Shown here: piece after piece, positions 8,253 to 16,508 of the stretch
How positions within the stretch are numbered: the first letter of the stretch is position 1
Layout: each line of letters opens with the position of its first letter
Assembly (NCBI GenBank): GCA_023406915.1
Contig: JAEXTR010000396.1
Span: 1-34,129 of the forward strand
DNA: 34,129 nucleotides
Reading direction: 5' to 3'
DNA from: Bacteroidota bacterium
GTDB taxonomy: Bacteria > Bacteroidota > Ignavibacteria > Ignavibacteriales > Ignavibacteriaceae
Translations under genes and position numbers: made by a program
Notes under the pieces: generated by a model
What the model was told of the DNA's origin: nothing
The model's database searches: none
What the model saw: only the letters and a program-made list of their open reading frames with translations

Positions 8253-9157
8253 TAATTTCTACTTTCGCTTACTAAGTGAATAAATACATTCTCCAGAGAG
8301 GGGGTGGTAACCCTGATGTTTTGGACAGACAAACCTGATGCACCTAATATTGCCTGAGCTTTTTTAGCATCTGATTCGGGATTATCAGATAGCAGGTTCA
8401 GACGGTCCCCAAATAACTGAGGAGACATATTATGCGTTTTCAGCAAGTCACCAGCCAGTCTAACATTTTCGCACACAAGCTCAATGCTCTTGTATCCAAT
8501 CGAGTTTTGAACTGCCTCTGGTGTCTCCAGTGCAATGATACTACCCTTATGCATCAATGCTATTCTTGAACATCGCTCAGCCTCATCAAGGTATGGTGTG
8601 GAATAAAGGATCGTTATACCATCATTTCGTAAGTCAGAGAGAATCTTCCAAAAATCACGCCTTGAAACGGGGTCAACACCTACCGTAGGTTCATCCAGCA
8701 ACAGAACCCCTGGTTTATGAATCAGACTGCATGCGAGCGCAAGTTTTTGTTTCATGCCTCCGGAGAGTTTATCTGCGAGCCGGTTTCTAAAAGGAGTCAG
8801 ACGTGTAAATGCCAGAAGTTCATCTCTTCTGTTTTTATAATCTGTAACACCGTTGATTTCTGCAAAGAATTCAATATTCTCATCAATGGAAAGGTCTCCG
8901 TACAGACTGAATCTTTGTGAGAGGTAGCCGATCTTCTTCTGCACATCCTTCTTATTGACTGAAATCGAGACTCCATCAACTGTAATTGTGCCTTCTTCAG
9001 GCTGAAGCAGGCCACAGACTGCTCTTATGAGCGTAGTTTTTCCTGCCCCATCAGGTCCGACAAGACCAAACATCTCGCCGCGGTGGATATCCAGACTGAC
9101 CTTATTAATTGCAACAAGGCTGTTGTATGACTTTTTCAGATCTTCAATGTGAATCAT
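8252..9157 (-). CDS. ABC transporter ATPase, first of split pair (YbhF N-terminal half-like)
   Basis: A 301-residue ATPase. Walker A is GPDGAGKTT (about residues 34-42), the Q-loop is in KKIGYLSQRFSLYGDLSIDEN, the signature is canonical LSGGMKQKLALA, Walker B is VLLLDEPTVGVD, and the H-loop region reads STPYLDEAERC, so the usual switch His is replaced: the other ATPase has TTHYLEEAE at the same place. The C-terminal extension ends PSLENVFIHLV. GPDGAGKTT is the Walker A variant typical of the first half of YbhF/RbbA-type double ATPases. Together with the degenerate signature of the partner this points to an asymmetric ATPase pair. It starts at the ATG at 9157, 11 bases after the adaptor stop codon. 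Confidence 0.92.
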   Translation of the reverse strand: MIHIEDLKKSYNSLVAINKVSLDIHRGEMFGLVGPDGAGKTTLIRAVCGLLQPEEGTITVDGVSISVNKKDVQKKIGYLSQRFSLYGDLSIDENIEFFAEINGVTDYKNRRDELLAFTRLTPFRNRLADKLSGGMKQKLALACSLIHKPGVLLLDEPTVGVDPVSRRDFWKILSDLRNDGITILYSTPYLDEAERCSRIALMHKGSIIALETPEAVQNSIGYKSIELVCENVRLAGDLLKTHNMSPQLFGDRLNLLSDNPESDAKKAQAILGASGLSVQNIRVTTPSLENVFIHLVSESRN

Positions 9158-9168
9158 AATAATGCTGG

Positions 9169-10137
9169 TTAAAACCTGGCTAAGATTGCATCTGCAGGCA
9201 TTCCTGCTTTCAGTTGAAATTCCGGGTTCGGGATAGCAATTTTTACCCTGAAGACAAGTTTAGTGCGCTCATCTTTTGTCTGAATATTTTTAGGAGTAAA
9301 CTCAGCCTCAGGGGATATGAAGAGAACCTTACCCGTAAAAGATTTATCGGGGTGAGAGTCAACCTTAATCGTACAATCAGAGCCGAGCTTTATCCTGCCC
9401 ATCTCAGTCTCAGAAACATAGACAGCCAGTTCCATTTGCGAAAGATCTGCGATTTTAAATAGTGCTGTTCCAGGATTGACGGATTCACCAGCCTCAATAA
9501 ACTTATTTACAATAAACCCAGACCTGGGGGCGAGAATTACTGCATCCTTCAGTCCTTTTCGGATAAGATCGGCAGATGCCTTCGACTGTTTCAGTTTTGC
9601 CTGTGCCTGTCGTATTTCTTCAGGACGGGCAATATGCCTGGTTTTCTCAAGGTTTTCAGCAGCCGTATTTCGTGCAGCAAGCGCCATGTCATATCGTGTC
9701 TGCATATCATCAAATTGCTTTTTTGTCACCGCATTTGCGGCATACAGTGCAGTGGTTCTTTCCTTATCGCGTAATGCCTGATCGAGTGCTGCGTCCGCTT
9801 GTGTGAGAGAATTTTCAGCCTGTTTGATATCCTCTTTTCGTGCTCCCCGTTGCAAAAGGTCCAACTGTGCCTGGGCAAGGTCACAATTTGCTTCTGCCTG
9901 TTCCATTTGGATAGAGAGTGTCTCAGTGTCGATCAATGCCAGTGTATCGCCTGCATTGACGAGCTTCCCCTCATGAATGAAGATGGCTTTTACCTCGCCT
10001 CCAGTTTTTGCACTGAGTACAACCTCAACCGCCTCAATAGTACCTGTAGCTTCGATAGTATTGTCAGCAGAGTCGTCACCACATCCAACAGTTAGCAGCA
10101 TCATTGCAGCCATCAGGAGTATGATCAGCTGTTTCAT
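9169..10137 (-). CDS. HlyD/YbhG-type periplasmic adaptor lipoprotein
   Basis: A 322-residue membrane fusion protein that links the inner-membrane ABC permeases to the TolC-type channel. The N-terminus is a lipoprotein signal (MKQLIILLMAAMMLLTVGC, lipobox TVGC, lipidated Cys19). Next come the biotinyl/lipoyl-like strand VLSAKTGGEVKAIFIHEGKLVNAGDTLALID, an alpha-helical hairpin rich in Ala, Gln and Glu (about residues 75-180), the returning half-motif ILAPRSGFIVNKFIEAGESVNPGTALFKIADL, and a beta-barrel ending RVKIAIPNPEFQLKAGMPADAIL. The length and layout match YbhG/YhiI. The ATG overlaps the TetR stop (ATGA, 10134-10137). Lipid anchoring rather than a transmembrane anchor is read directly from the lipobox. 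Confidence 0.92.
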   Translation of the reverse strand: MKQLIILLMAAMMLLTVGCGDDSADNTIEATGTIEAVEVVLSAKTGGEVKAIFIHEGKLVNAGDTLALIDTETLSIQMEQAEANCDLAQAQLDLLQRGARKEDIKQAENSLTQADAALDQALRDKERTTALYAANAVTKKQFDDMQTRYDMALAARNTAAENLEKTRHIARPEEIRQAQAKLKQSKASADLIRKGLKDAVILAPRSGFIVNKFIEAGESVNPGTALFKIADLSQMELAVYVSETEMGRIKLGSDCTIKVDSHPDKSFTGKVLFISPEAEFTPKNIQTKDERTKLVFRVKIAIPNPEFQLKAGMPADAILARF

Positions 10138-10748
10138 ACATTATTTCCTTTAATAAATTTTTTAATCTGTTTGTTACCCTTTTCGGTAGCAAATCCGTTT
10201 GTAAGTATTTCTGTTACGATTTGAAATGCTTCATTAATTGAGTATGGAAGCGTGGAAATAAATCCTGGGTTAACAACAGCATTCAGTGCTGACAGGTACA
10301 CTTGAAGTACAATTTCCATCGGATAGGGTTTAAAGGTACCTTCCTCGATGCCCTGTTTCCACAGAACTGCAATTACATTTGATATAATTAAACGTCTGCG
10401 TTTTTCAATATCTGACCACAATTCAGGGGTTAGCACCTGTAAGTCATGTACCCATTTATTGGAAAAGGTTTGCATAACTTTAGAGAAGTGACTGATGACC
10501 GCAATAAACTTAGAAACAGCACTGCTATCCTGTTCAAGATAGCTTTTTATAATGGCTGCATTCATTTCAAAGAAAGAGTGGACTGCTTCCCGGATCAGGT
10601 CTTCTTTGGTGGGGAAGAAGGAGTAAATGGTTTTCTTGCTCATTTTTAGATTACTGGCAAGTTCATCCATGGAATACTTATAAAACCCGTGCTGAGTAAA
10701 CTCCTTAAAGGCAAACTCCAGTATCCGGGCTCTTGGGTCGGTGCTCAT
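10134..10748 (-). CDS. TetR-family repressor of the efflux operon
   Basis: A 204-residue regulator. The N-terminal helix-turn-helix domain reads RARILEFAFKEFTQHGFYKYSMDELASNLKMSKKTIYSFFPTKEDLI, with the recognition helix KKTIYSFF. The helical C-terminal domain has an acyl/drug-pocket type sequence ending AFQIVTEILTNGFATEKGNKQIKKF. The frame opens at a TTG at 10778, but that codon lies inside the -10 box of the best promoter, so the ATG at 10746-10748 is preferred. It is the first gene of the pump operon and its stop overlaps the adaptor start. The layout matches E. coli cecR-ybhGFSR. Autorepression is inferred from the inverted half-site array immediately upstream. The inducer is unknown. Confidence 0.9.
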   Translation of the reverse strand: MSTDPRARILEFAFKEFTQHGFYKYSMDELASNLKMSKKTIYSFFPTKEDLIREAVHSFFEMNAAIIKSYLEQDSSAVSKFIAVISHFSKVMQTFSNKWVHDLQVLTPELWSDIEKRRRLIISNVIAVLWKQGIEEGTFKPYPMEIVLQVYLSALNAVVNPGFISTLPYSINEAFQIVTEILTNGFATEKGNKQIKKFIKGNNV

Positions 10749-10816
10749 AGAAACTAAATCCGTATTTTTAGTTTCCAAATTACAACATGGAAACTAAAAA
10801 GTCAATAATAGTTTCC
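10749..10816. promoter_or_regulatory. Alternating four-half-site operator array for the TetR repressor
   Basis: Four 8-base half-sites stand at 10749-10756 (AGAAACTA), 10769-10776 (TAGTTTCC), 10789-10796 (GGAAACTA) and 10809-10816 (TAGTTTCC). Orientation alternates and each spacer is exactly 12 bases, giving a 20-base period of about two helical turns. The middle pair extends to perfect 12-base arms TTTTTAGTTTCC / GGAAACTAAAAA (10765-10776, 10789-10800). The array runs from the start codon of the TetR gene to just upstream of its -35 box. It fits cooperative binding of repressor dimers on one DNA face; the assignment to this TetR protein is inferred from position. Confidence 0.8.
10777..10805 (-). 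promoter_or_regulatory. Sigma-70-like promoter of the efflux operon
   Basis: On the minus strand TTGACT (10800-10805) and TAATTT (10777-10782) are separated by 17 bases. Transcription would start near 10770, leaving a leader of about 20 bases to the ATG at 10748. The -35 and -10 boxes lie between operator half-sites, so bound repressor would cover the promoter fully. Confidence 0.65.
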
Positions 10817-10852
10817 AAAAAAAATTTCAGATGTGACGGAAGATCACATCTG
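10817..10852 (-). terminator. Intrinsic terminator of the heme-kinase operon
   Basis: A perfect 9-base stem CAGATGTGA / TCACATCTG (10828-10836 and 10844-10852) with a seven-base loop is followed on the minus strand by AAATTTTTTTT (10817-10827). It sits 22 bases after the stop of the receiver-kinase gene and its T tract abuts the outermost TetR half-site, insulating the two operons. Confidence 0.85.
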
Positions 10853-10874
10853 TTATCAGTTTACAGATCGTGGT

Positions 10875-13241
10875 TCACTGCTTCTTGCGCGGGATACTGA
10901 TACTCACCTTGGTGCCAGCATTTTGTGTACTCCAAATCTGGAGTTCACCATTATTTTTCTCAACAAACTCTTTACAGAGAAGCAGACCCAGGCCAGAGCC
11001 TTTTTCCTTGTGCGTCCCTTCACGCACAAATTGCTTATCAATTTTAAAGAGATCACTGATTTTATCTTCCGGGATACCGATACCTGAATCCTGGATAGAG
11101 ATTGTCAGGTAGCGGTCTGCTGCCATAGATGAGATGAGTATCTGACCGTTTTGCGGTGTGAATTTAATGGCGTTTGAAAGAATGTTTCTTATCACCGTGG
11201 CTATCATATTCTCATCACAGAATACTTCATCATGCTTGTGAAGGGTTTGTTTGAGTGTGATCCCCTTCTGTGAGATACTTGCAAGACTAATCTCCAGGGC
11301 ATCCTGAATAAGTGCATTCATCTGAACTGTTTTCGGGGTGAACGAAATTGTTTTCGTATGCAGTCTTGACCATGCGAGCAGGTTCTCGAGCAGGCGATAT
11401 GCAGATACAGATATTGAGTTCAGCGCTGATGCCATTTGACGGATCTCTTCGGTCGAAAGAGTATCTGATTCCTGCGAAAGAATATCTGATAATCCAAGTA
11501 ATCCGTTGAAGGGAGAACGAAGATCGTGGGCTATGATGCTGTAGAATCTGTCTTTTTCCAGGTTAATCTGTCGTAACTCCGCCTCAGAATCCTGTAATCG
11601 CTTGATTGTCTCGTTGAGTTGCTGCTGTCGTGATTCAAGCATCTGAGTATTAAGTACAAGTCTGCTGTTAAGTTTTCGTGATTCCTCTTCAGTAATCTTC
11701 AATGCAGTAATGTCATTGAATGTGATCGCAACTCCGTAGTTCTCAATGGGGAGTGGAATAGCGTGCATGCTTAACCACGTGATCTGACCATCATCACGTT
11801 TATGTCCGACTATCACATTACGCAATGGGCGCTGTTTTTCAAGTGCAATGATGCCCGGGTTCTGATCGGGTTGAATAAGTTTATAGTCTTCGTCAAAGAA
11901 TGCGTTACAGACAGTCTTGATATTCAGTTGCAGTGTTTTTTGTGGTGCAATATTCAGCAGTTTTTCGATACTGGCGTTACATTCAAGAATAAAACCTTTC
12001 TTATCTGTGAGTATTACACCCACAGGAAGGAGATCAATAATAAGTTTGAGCTTTTCCTCCTGCATTCTGATCTTTTTTTCAATCAGTTTTCGGTCGGAGA
12101 TATCCTGGCCAATACCAACAAGTCCCTGGATTACGCCATCATTATCCCTGAGAGGAATCTTCGAAATAAGCAGCTGATGCACGCGCCCATCATCTGAAAC
12201 AAAACTTGATTCACGATTGATAATAGGTTTCCCTGATTTTATCACACTGTTATCAAGGTCAAACATGTCTTTTGCCATTTCATACGGGAAGACATCAAAG
12301 TCTGTTTTCCCCAGGACTTCATCAGCAGTTTTTCCGATGACTTTTAAATCAGCAGGGTTACTGATCAGCTTCCTTAGTTTCGTATCTTTCATATAGATTG
12401 TATTAGGCAAATTATCTATAATGGTACGAAGGAGGTTTTTTTCCTTTTGCAGCATATCGATCATTTGCTTTCGTTCGGAGATATCCCTTACGATACTGAG
12501 TACATGGCTGGTACCATCAATCATCAGCAATTGACTGCTGAATTCACAATACACAAGGGTTCGATCCTTGTGCAGCAGCGAAGACTGAAAGATCATCTTC
12601 CGGTTATCCACCAGGAAACGACTAATCTCCTTCACCCTGGCAAAATTTTCAACAGGATTGAGCTCAATCGGGGAAAGTTGAAGAAACTCTTCTTTGGTAA
12701 ACCCTAGCAATTCAGAAGCAAAGCTGTTGACTTCAATAAACTTTCCGACAGCCCCATCCGGGCTGATAGGGTGTACGAATGCTGCATCATTGATCCCGTC
12801 AAAAAGAACCTTGAAACGAGATTCACTTTCGCGAAGGCGGGTTTCCAGATAATGCTTATGCAAGGCGGTTTCAATAGCAAATATCAGCTGAGCTTTGACA
12901 AACGGCTTAATAAGGAACGCGTAAGGAGCCACAACCTTGGTACGCTCGAGCGATGAATAATCAGAATATGCTGAAATAAATATGAAGGCGGGGTCTACCT
13001 TATTCTTGATGATTTCTGCAGTTTCGATACCATCTATACGGTCCTTCAGCATGATGTCCATAATCACCAGGTCAGGACGAAGATCAGTACTTTTTTGAAT
13101 AGCATCATCTACCGAGCCAGCAATACTCACTGATTGATAGCCGGCATGCTTTGCAATGTGCATGATGTCAGTTGCAATAAGAAGTTCGTCATCAACAACA
13201 AGTATCTTTGCCTGTGTTGATGTAATGGGTGTTTGATTCAT
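10875..13241 (-). CDS. Cytoplasmic hybrid: receiver-PAS-PAS-PAS-histidine kinase
   Basis: A 788-residue protein without membrane segments. An N-terminal response-regulator receiver (about residues 12-128) has acidic residues D17/D18, phosphoacceptor D62 in LVIMDIML and the conserved K112 in FLIKPF. Three PAS domains follow (about 140-260, 270-390, 395-515), each ended by a DISER/DISDR/DITAL-type motif. After a coiled segment comes a HisKA domain with phospho-His H572 in IIAHDLRSPFNGLLGL, and a HATPase domain with N box NAIKFTP, G1 DSGIGIP and G2 GSGLGL. Its start overlaps the stop of the heme kinase (13238-13241), so the partner probably phosphorylates D62. No DNA-binding output domain is present; a further receiver target must lie elsewhere. 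Confidence 0.93.
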   Translation of the reverse strand: MNQTPITSTQAKILVVDDELLIATDIMHIAKHAGYQSVSIAGSVDDAIQKSTDLRPDLVIMDIMLKDRIDGIETAEIIKNKVDPAFIFISAYSDYSSLERTKVVAPYAFLIKPFVKAQLIFAIETALHKHYLETRLRESESRFKVLFDGINDAAFVHPISPDGAVGKFIEVNSFASELLGFTKEEFLQLSPIELNPVENFARVKEISRFLVDNRKMIFQSSLLHKDRTLVYCEFSSQLLMIDGTSHVLSIVRDISERKQMIDMLQKEKNLLRTIIDNLPNTIYMKDTKLRKLISNPADLKVIGKTADEVLGKTDFDVFPYEMAKDMFDLDNSVIKSGKPIINRESSFVSDDGRVHQLLISKIPLRDNDGVIQGLVGIGQDISDRKLIEKKIRMQEEKLKLIIDLLPVGVILTDKKGFILECNASIEKLLNIAPQKTLQLNIKTVCNAFFDEDYKLIQPDQNPGIIALEKQRPLRNVIVGHKRDDGQITWLSMHAIPLPIENYGVAITFNDITALKITEEESRKLNSRLVLNTQMLESRQQQLNETIKRLQDSEAELRQINLEKDRFYSIIAHDLRSPFNGLLGLSDILSQESDTLSTEEIRQMASALNSISVSAYRLLENLLAWSRLHTKTISFTPKTVQMNALIQDALEISLASISQKGITLKQTLHKHDEVFCDENMIATVIRNILSNAIKFTPQNGQILISSMAADRYLTISIQDSGIGIPEDKISDLFKIDKQFVREGTHKEKGSGLGLLLCKEFVEKNNGELQIWSTQNAGTKVSISIPRKKQ

Positions 13242-16159
13242 AGCTTTCCCGAAAAAGCGATTGTAATACTCATACCTTGTGATGTTGGGTTATTCACGAT
13301 AGTACCACGAAGCTGAGCAGTAAAGATATTGATAAGTTTAACGCCAAGGGACGAAGTGAGAAGATCATCAGTGACAGGAAAAACAAATCCGCTGCCAGTA
13401 TCCTGATAATTGAGCGAGTAGTGTCCGTTGTTTACGGTAAAGGAGATGAGGATGCTGCCTGAAACTCCATCGATGAAGGCATACTTCGTACTGTTGGAGA
13501 AAAGCTCGTTAATAATCAGCCCTACTGCGATCATGGAGTCGATACCTATTTCCACATCATCAAAGCTCGTTTCAACTTTAATTTGATCAGGAACCTGAAT
13601 ATATGATCTCTTCAGATAGGATATCAGTTCGTTCAGGTAGTTCTTGATCCCGGATTGCGAAGGTCTGTGCATAAGATCATGGATTAAAGCCATTGCATAG
13701 ATACGGGAATATACATCCTGCAGGACATCAGCCTCAACGTCAGAGTCTGTATTATTTTTATGAAGTGAAAGGAGACTAAGAATGAGCTGGAAATTATTCT
13801 TTACCCTGTGATGGACTTCCTTAAAGAGCGTCTCTTTTTCTTTCAGTGCTGCAAGTACCTTTAACTCAGCTACTTTCCTGTCGGTTACATCCCGGTTTAT
13901 ACCACGTCTGCCACTATAAGAACCATCTTCAAGATACACGGGTACACAATGATGGGATATCCATCGTATGGAACCATCCTGTTTAAGTATCCTGAATTCT
14001 ATTTCATGCTGATCAAGCGATTGAGACATAATAACGCCTAAGTGATGCTCGATCATAATTTCCCGGTCTTGCGGGTGGATTTTTTCCATCATGAGTTCGG
14101 GATTCTTTTTCAGTTCCTCAAGGGAAACACCTAAAATTTTTCCTGCAGATGGTGAGATGTACCTAAAGGTCTTCTCAGGGGTTAACCAATATTCCCATCC
14201 ATCTTCACCCGCTGAGAATGAAGTGTTACCATCCAATGCTGATGAAAGTGTTGCAAAGGTGGTTTTCCTTTCAGAAATATCATTCAGATAAGCTCGGAGT
14301 TGATACACGGTTCCCTTCTCATCCCGTATGATGGCAGTGAAATCATTAATCCAGACATAATGCCCGTTAGCATGTTGCAAGCGATACTCGTGGGAGAAAG
14401 ATGCAGAGCTACTGTTACAGTACCCGTTTACATCCTCCAAATAATGCGCCCGATCTTCCCAGTGTATGAGCGACAAATAGCTGATGTTGCTGTTCAGTAA
14501 AACTTCGGATGCATAACCCAGTTGTTCATTCACGTTTGGTGTGGTGTGCAATACCGGCAGACCTTCAGAATAATTAATCAGCCAGACTACGGTTGGTCCC
14601 TGTACAAAAAGGTCCTGATTACGGGAGAGCTTAAACTCAAGCATTTTGAGCTCGTGGATATCAGTGTGGGTTCCGATCATTCTTTTTGCTTTGCCGTTTG
14701 AATCTCGCTCTACTACCATGCCCTTGTCGAGAATCCATCTGAAAGAGCCATCCTTACAAAGTACACGGTGTTCATAATTCAGAGATGGTGTTTCACCAGC
14801 GAGGTGCATTTTTACCCTCTGCATTGTCACTTCCATATCATCAGGGTGAATACGCTTTGACCACTCATCCACAGAAGTACCAACTTCATCCGAGGCGTAT
14901 CCCAGCATGGTTTTCCATCGATCAGAGTAATACACCTTGCCATTTGTGATATCCCAATCCCACAAACCTAAATTACTGCCGTCAATTGCAAAACGCCAAC
15001 GTGTTTCGCTTTCAATAAGTCTGCGTTCTGCAAGTTTAGTCTCAGTAATATCCTGCACAGTCCCAAGAAGGAATTCAGAATCAGGGTTATCACTATAATT
15101 ATATCTGGCGAAGACTCTTACCCAACGTTCTTGTTTCGTTTTGTAATGAAGAATCCTGTATTCAACTTCAAGAGTTTCCTTTCTCTGTTGTCTGCCAGAT
15201 GAAATAGTACCCATTACAGCATCTCTATCTGCTGGATGAATGCATTTGAGCCAGGTTTCTAAGTTTTTCTCATTTTCGTTGGAAATTCCGAAGATTGTAT
15301 CAAAAATTTCAGAACTTACCCACTTTTTTGTGTTCAGCCAGTACTTAAAATGTCCAAGATTAGCAAGAACCTGAGTTTGTTGAAGGATGTTGTTGAATTC
15401 TTCCAACTCCTCCGTAAGCTTTGCTTTTGAAAGTAATGAGAACGAGATTCTGCGATAAGAGTAATGAATAAAGGCGAAGCCAATCAATAAGAAGATAGTA
15501 TGAGCGATGATTATTCCCGCTTTTTCAGGTGAGTGGGCATCCTGGTATTTGGTCATAGGAAGTGTAAACGAAATCGCCCCCCTGATGTCACCGACCCTAT
15601 AGCCCTGATGAGCATGGCATTTTAAGCAGGGCTCTTCCGTAATGAAGGGGAATACAAATTTCGTATAGTCTGTGTTACCCACTTCATACTGAATCTTGAA
15701 GACGGAATCCCCATTCCCAAGTTGAGAGAGTGCAATCAGTTCAATTGAGTCAGCTTTGTTCAGAGGATTTAAGGGTTTATCACTGATGATTCTGCTACTG
15801 ACAAGTCCTTCGCCGGCAGCAAGTTCATAAATCTTTCTCGTCATGAGAGCCGGATTAATCAGCGTCAGAGTGAGCGTATCATTAATCACGAGGTCCCGAA
15901 AGGGAAGGTGAGAAAGATAGGGGTTTGGAACTGCCAAATCGCTGATTGGGACATAAACACCACCGTGTGATGAGTTCCACCTACGATAGAGAAGGTCTTT
16001 GTTGTAATTGACCTTTGCATCGATTGCCGCTGCCTCGATGATTGAATTTTCAATCATAATCAGGTTCCAGGAAAGCGAGACTACGATGATCACGAATATC
16101 ACAGCCATGCTGTAATATTTAAGCCTGGTGATCTTCCTTATCTGTTCATTTTCCATCAT
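13238..16159 (-). CDS. Membrane histidine kinase with DUF3365 c-type heme sensor and four PAS domains
   Basis: A 973-residue sensor kinase. TM1 is about residues 17-35. The extracytoplasmic domain (about 45-205) matches DUF3365 (Tll0287-like): WNSSHGGVYVP, PNPYL and the heme motif C178-L-K-C181-H182 followed by QGYRVGDIRGAISFTLPM. TM2 is about 213-233. Four PAS domains follow (about 250-375, 385-505, 510-640, 645-765), two with clear PAC ends (TVQDITE, HTDIHE). The kinase core is HisKA_2 type (EVHHRVKNNFQLILSLLSLH, near residue 790) and a HATPase domain with NELFSNSTKYAF and DTGSGF. The heme suggests sensing of redox state or a diatomic gas at the periplasmic face, which is inference. The ATG has an adjacent second ATG and no clear ribosome site. 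Confidence 0.93.
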   Translation of the reverse strand: MMENEQIRKITRLKYYSMAVIFVIIVVSLSWNLIMIENSIIEAAAIDAKVNYNKDLLYRRWNSSHGGVYVPISDLAVPNPYLSHLPFRDLVINDTLTLTLINPALMTRKIYELAAGEGLVSSRIISDKPLNPLNKADSIELIALSQLGNGDSVFKIQYEVGNTDYTKFVFPFITEEPCLKCHAHQGYRVGDIRGAISFTLPMTKYQDAHSPEKAGIIIAHTIFLLIGFAFIHYSYRRISFSLLSKAKLTEELEEFNNILQQTQVLANLGHFKYWLNTKKWVSSEIFDTIFGISNENEKNLETWLKCIHPADRDAVMGTISSGRQQRKETLEVEYRILHYKTKQERWVRVFARYNYSDNPDSEFLLGTVQDITETKLAERRLIESETRWRFAIDGSNLGLWDWDITNGKVYYSDRWKTMLGYASDEVGTSVDEWSKRIHPDDMEVTMQRVKMHLAGETPSLNYEHRVLCKDGSFRWILDKGMVVERDSNGKAKRMIGTHTDIHELKMLEFKLSRNQDLFVQGPTVVWLINYSEGLPVLHTTPNVNEQLGYASEVLLNSNISYLSLIHWEDRAHYLEDVNGYCNSSSASFSHEYRLQHANGHYVWINDFTAIIRDEKGTVYQLRAYLNDISERKTTFATLSSALDGNTSFSAGEDGWEYWLTPEKTFRYISPSAGKILGVSLEELKKNPELMMEKIHPQDREIMIEHHLGVIMSQSLDQHEIEFRILKQDGSIRWISHHCVPVYLEDGSYSGRRGINRDVTDRKVAELKVLAALKEKETLFKEVHHRVKNNFQLILSLLSLHKNNTDSDVEADVLQDVYSRIYAMALIHDLMHRPSQSGIKNYLNELISYLKRSYIQVPDQIKVETSFDDVEIGIDSMIAVGLIINELFSNSTKYAFIDGVSGSILISFTVNNGHYSLNYQDTGSGFVFPVTDDLLTSSLGVKLINIFTAQLRGTIVNNPTSQGMSITIAFSGKL

Positions 16160-16508
16160 TGAAACGATTTTTTGCAGTCATGACAAATAGCTAAAACACA
16201 CGACAAAAGTGGATGATGTATTATCTGCAATCTTCTGGAAAGCAAACCAAAAAAAATGCTTTGAAACGAAATCTATAATCGGAAAATCTTGAGAACTTAG
16301 CAAGAGGCATGAAGCTCTTTCTGAATTTTGTGAGGGATTATTCATCAGTGCTGGTATCTGCCAATTGACAACTTACAGGTGACTTGATGTGGAGAGAATT
16401 GATTGCGACTGAAGCGATAAAAGCGTTACTACACGATAAACTCGTTTGGCGGACTACTGTCTTTATGCGAAATTGTACACGGTTTTAAAATAAATTACAG
16501 ATTCCATA
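16160..16508. other. Intergenic region between divergent genes, no gene seen
   Basis: This 349-base stretch separates the heme kinase and the DMT transporter. The longest sensible plus-strand frame is a 19-codon ATG frame from 16309. It contains AT-rich patches and candidate -35-like words (TTGACA at about 16366; TTTGGTT on the minus strand near 16245) but no pair with a convincing -10. I see no tRNA, hairpin terminator or repeat. It presumably carries both divergent promoters. Confidence 0.6.

Noticed and set aside
10134..10778. A longer TetR protein starting at TTG 10778
   Set aside because: The TTG lies within the -10 box of the best promoter and inside the operator array, so it would not be transcribed; the added residues are not part of the TetR fold.
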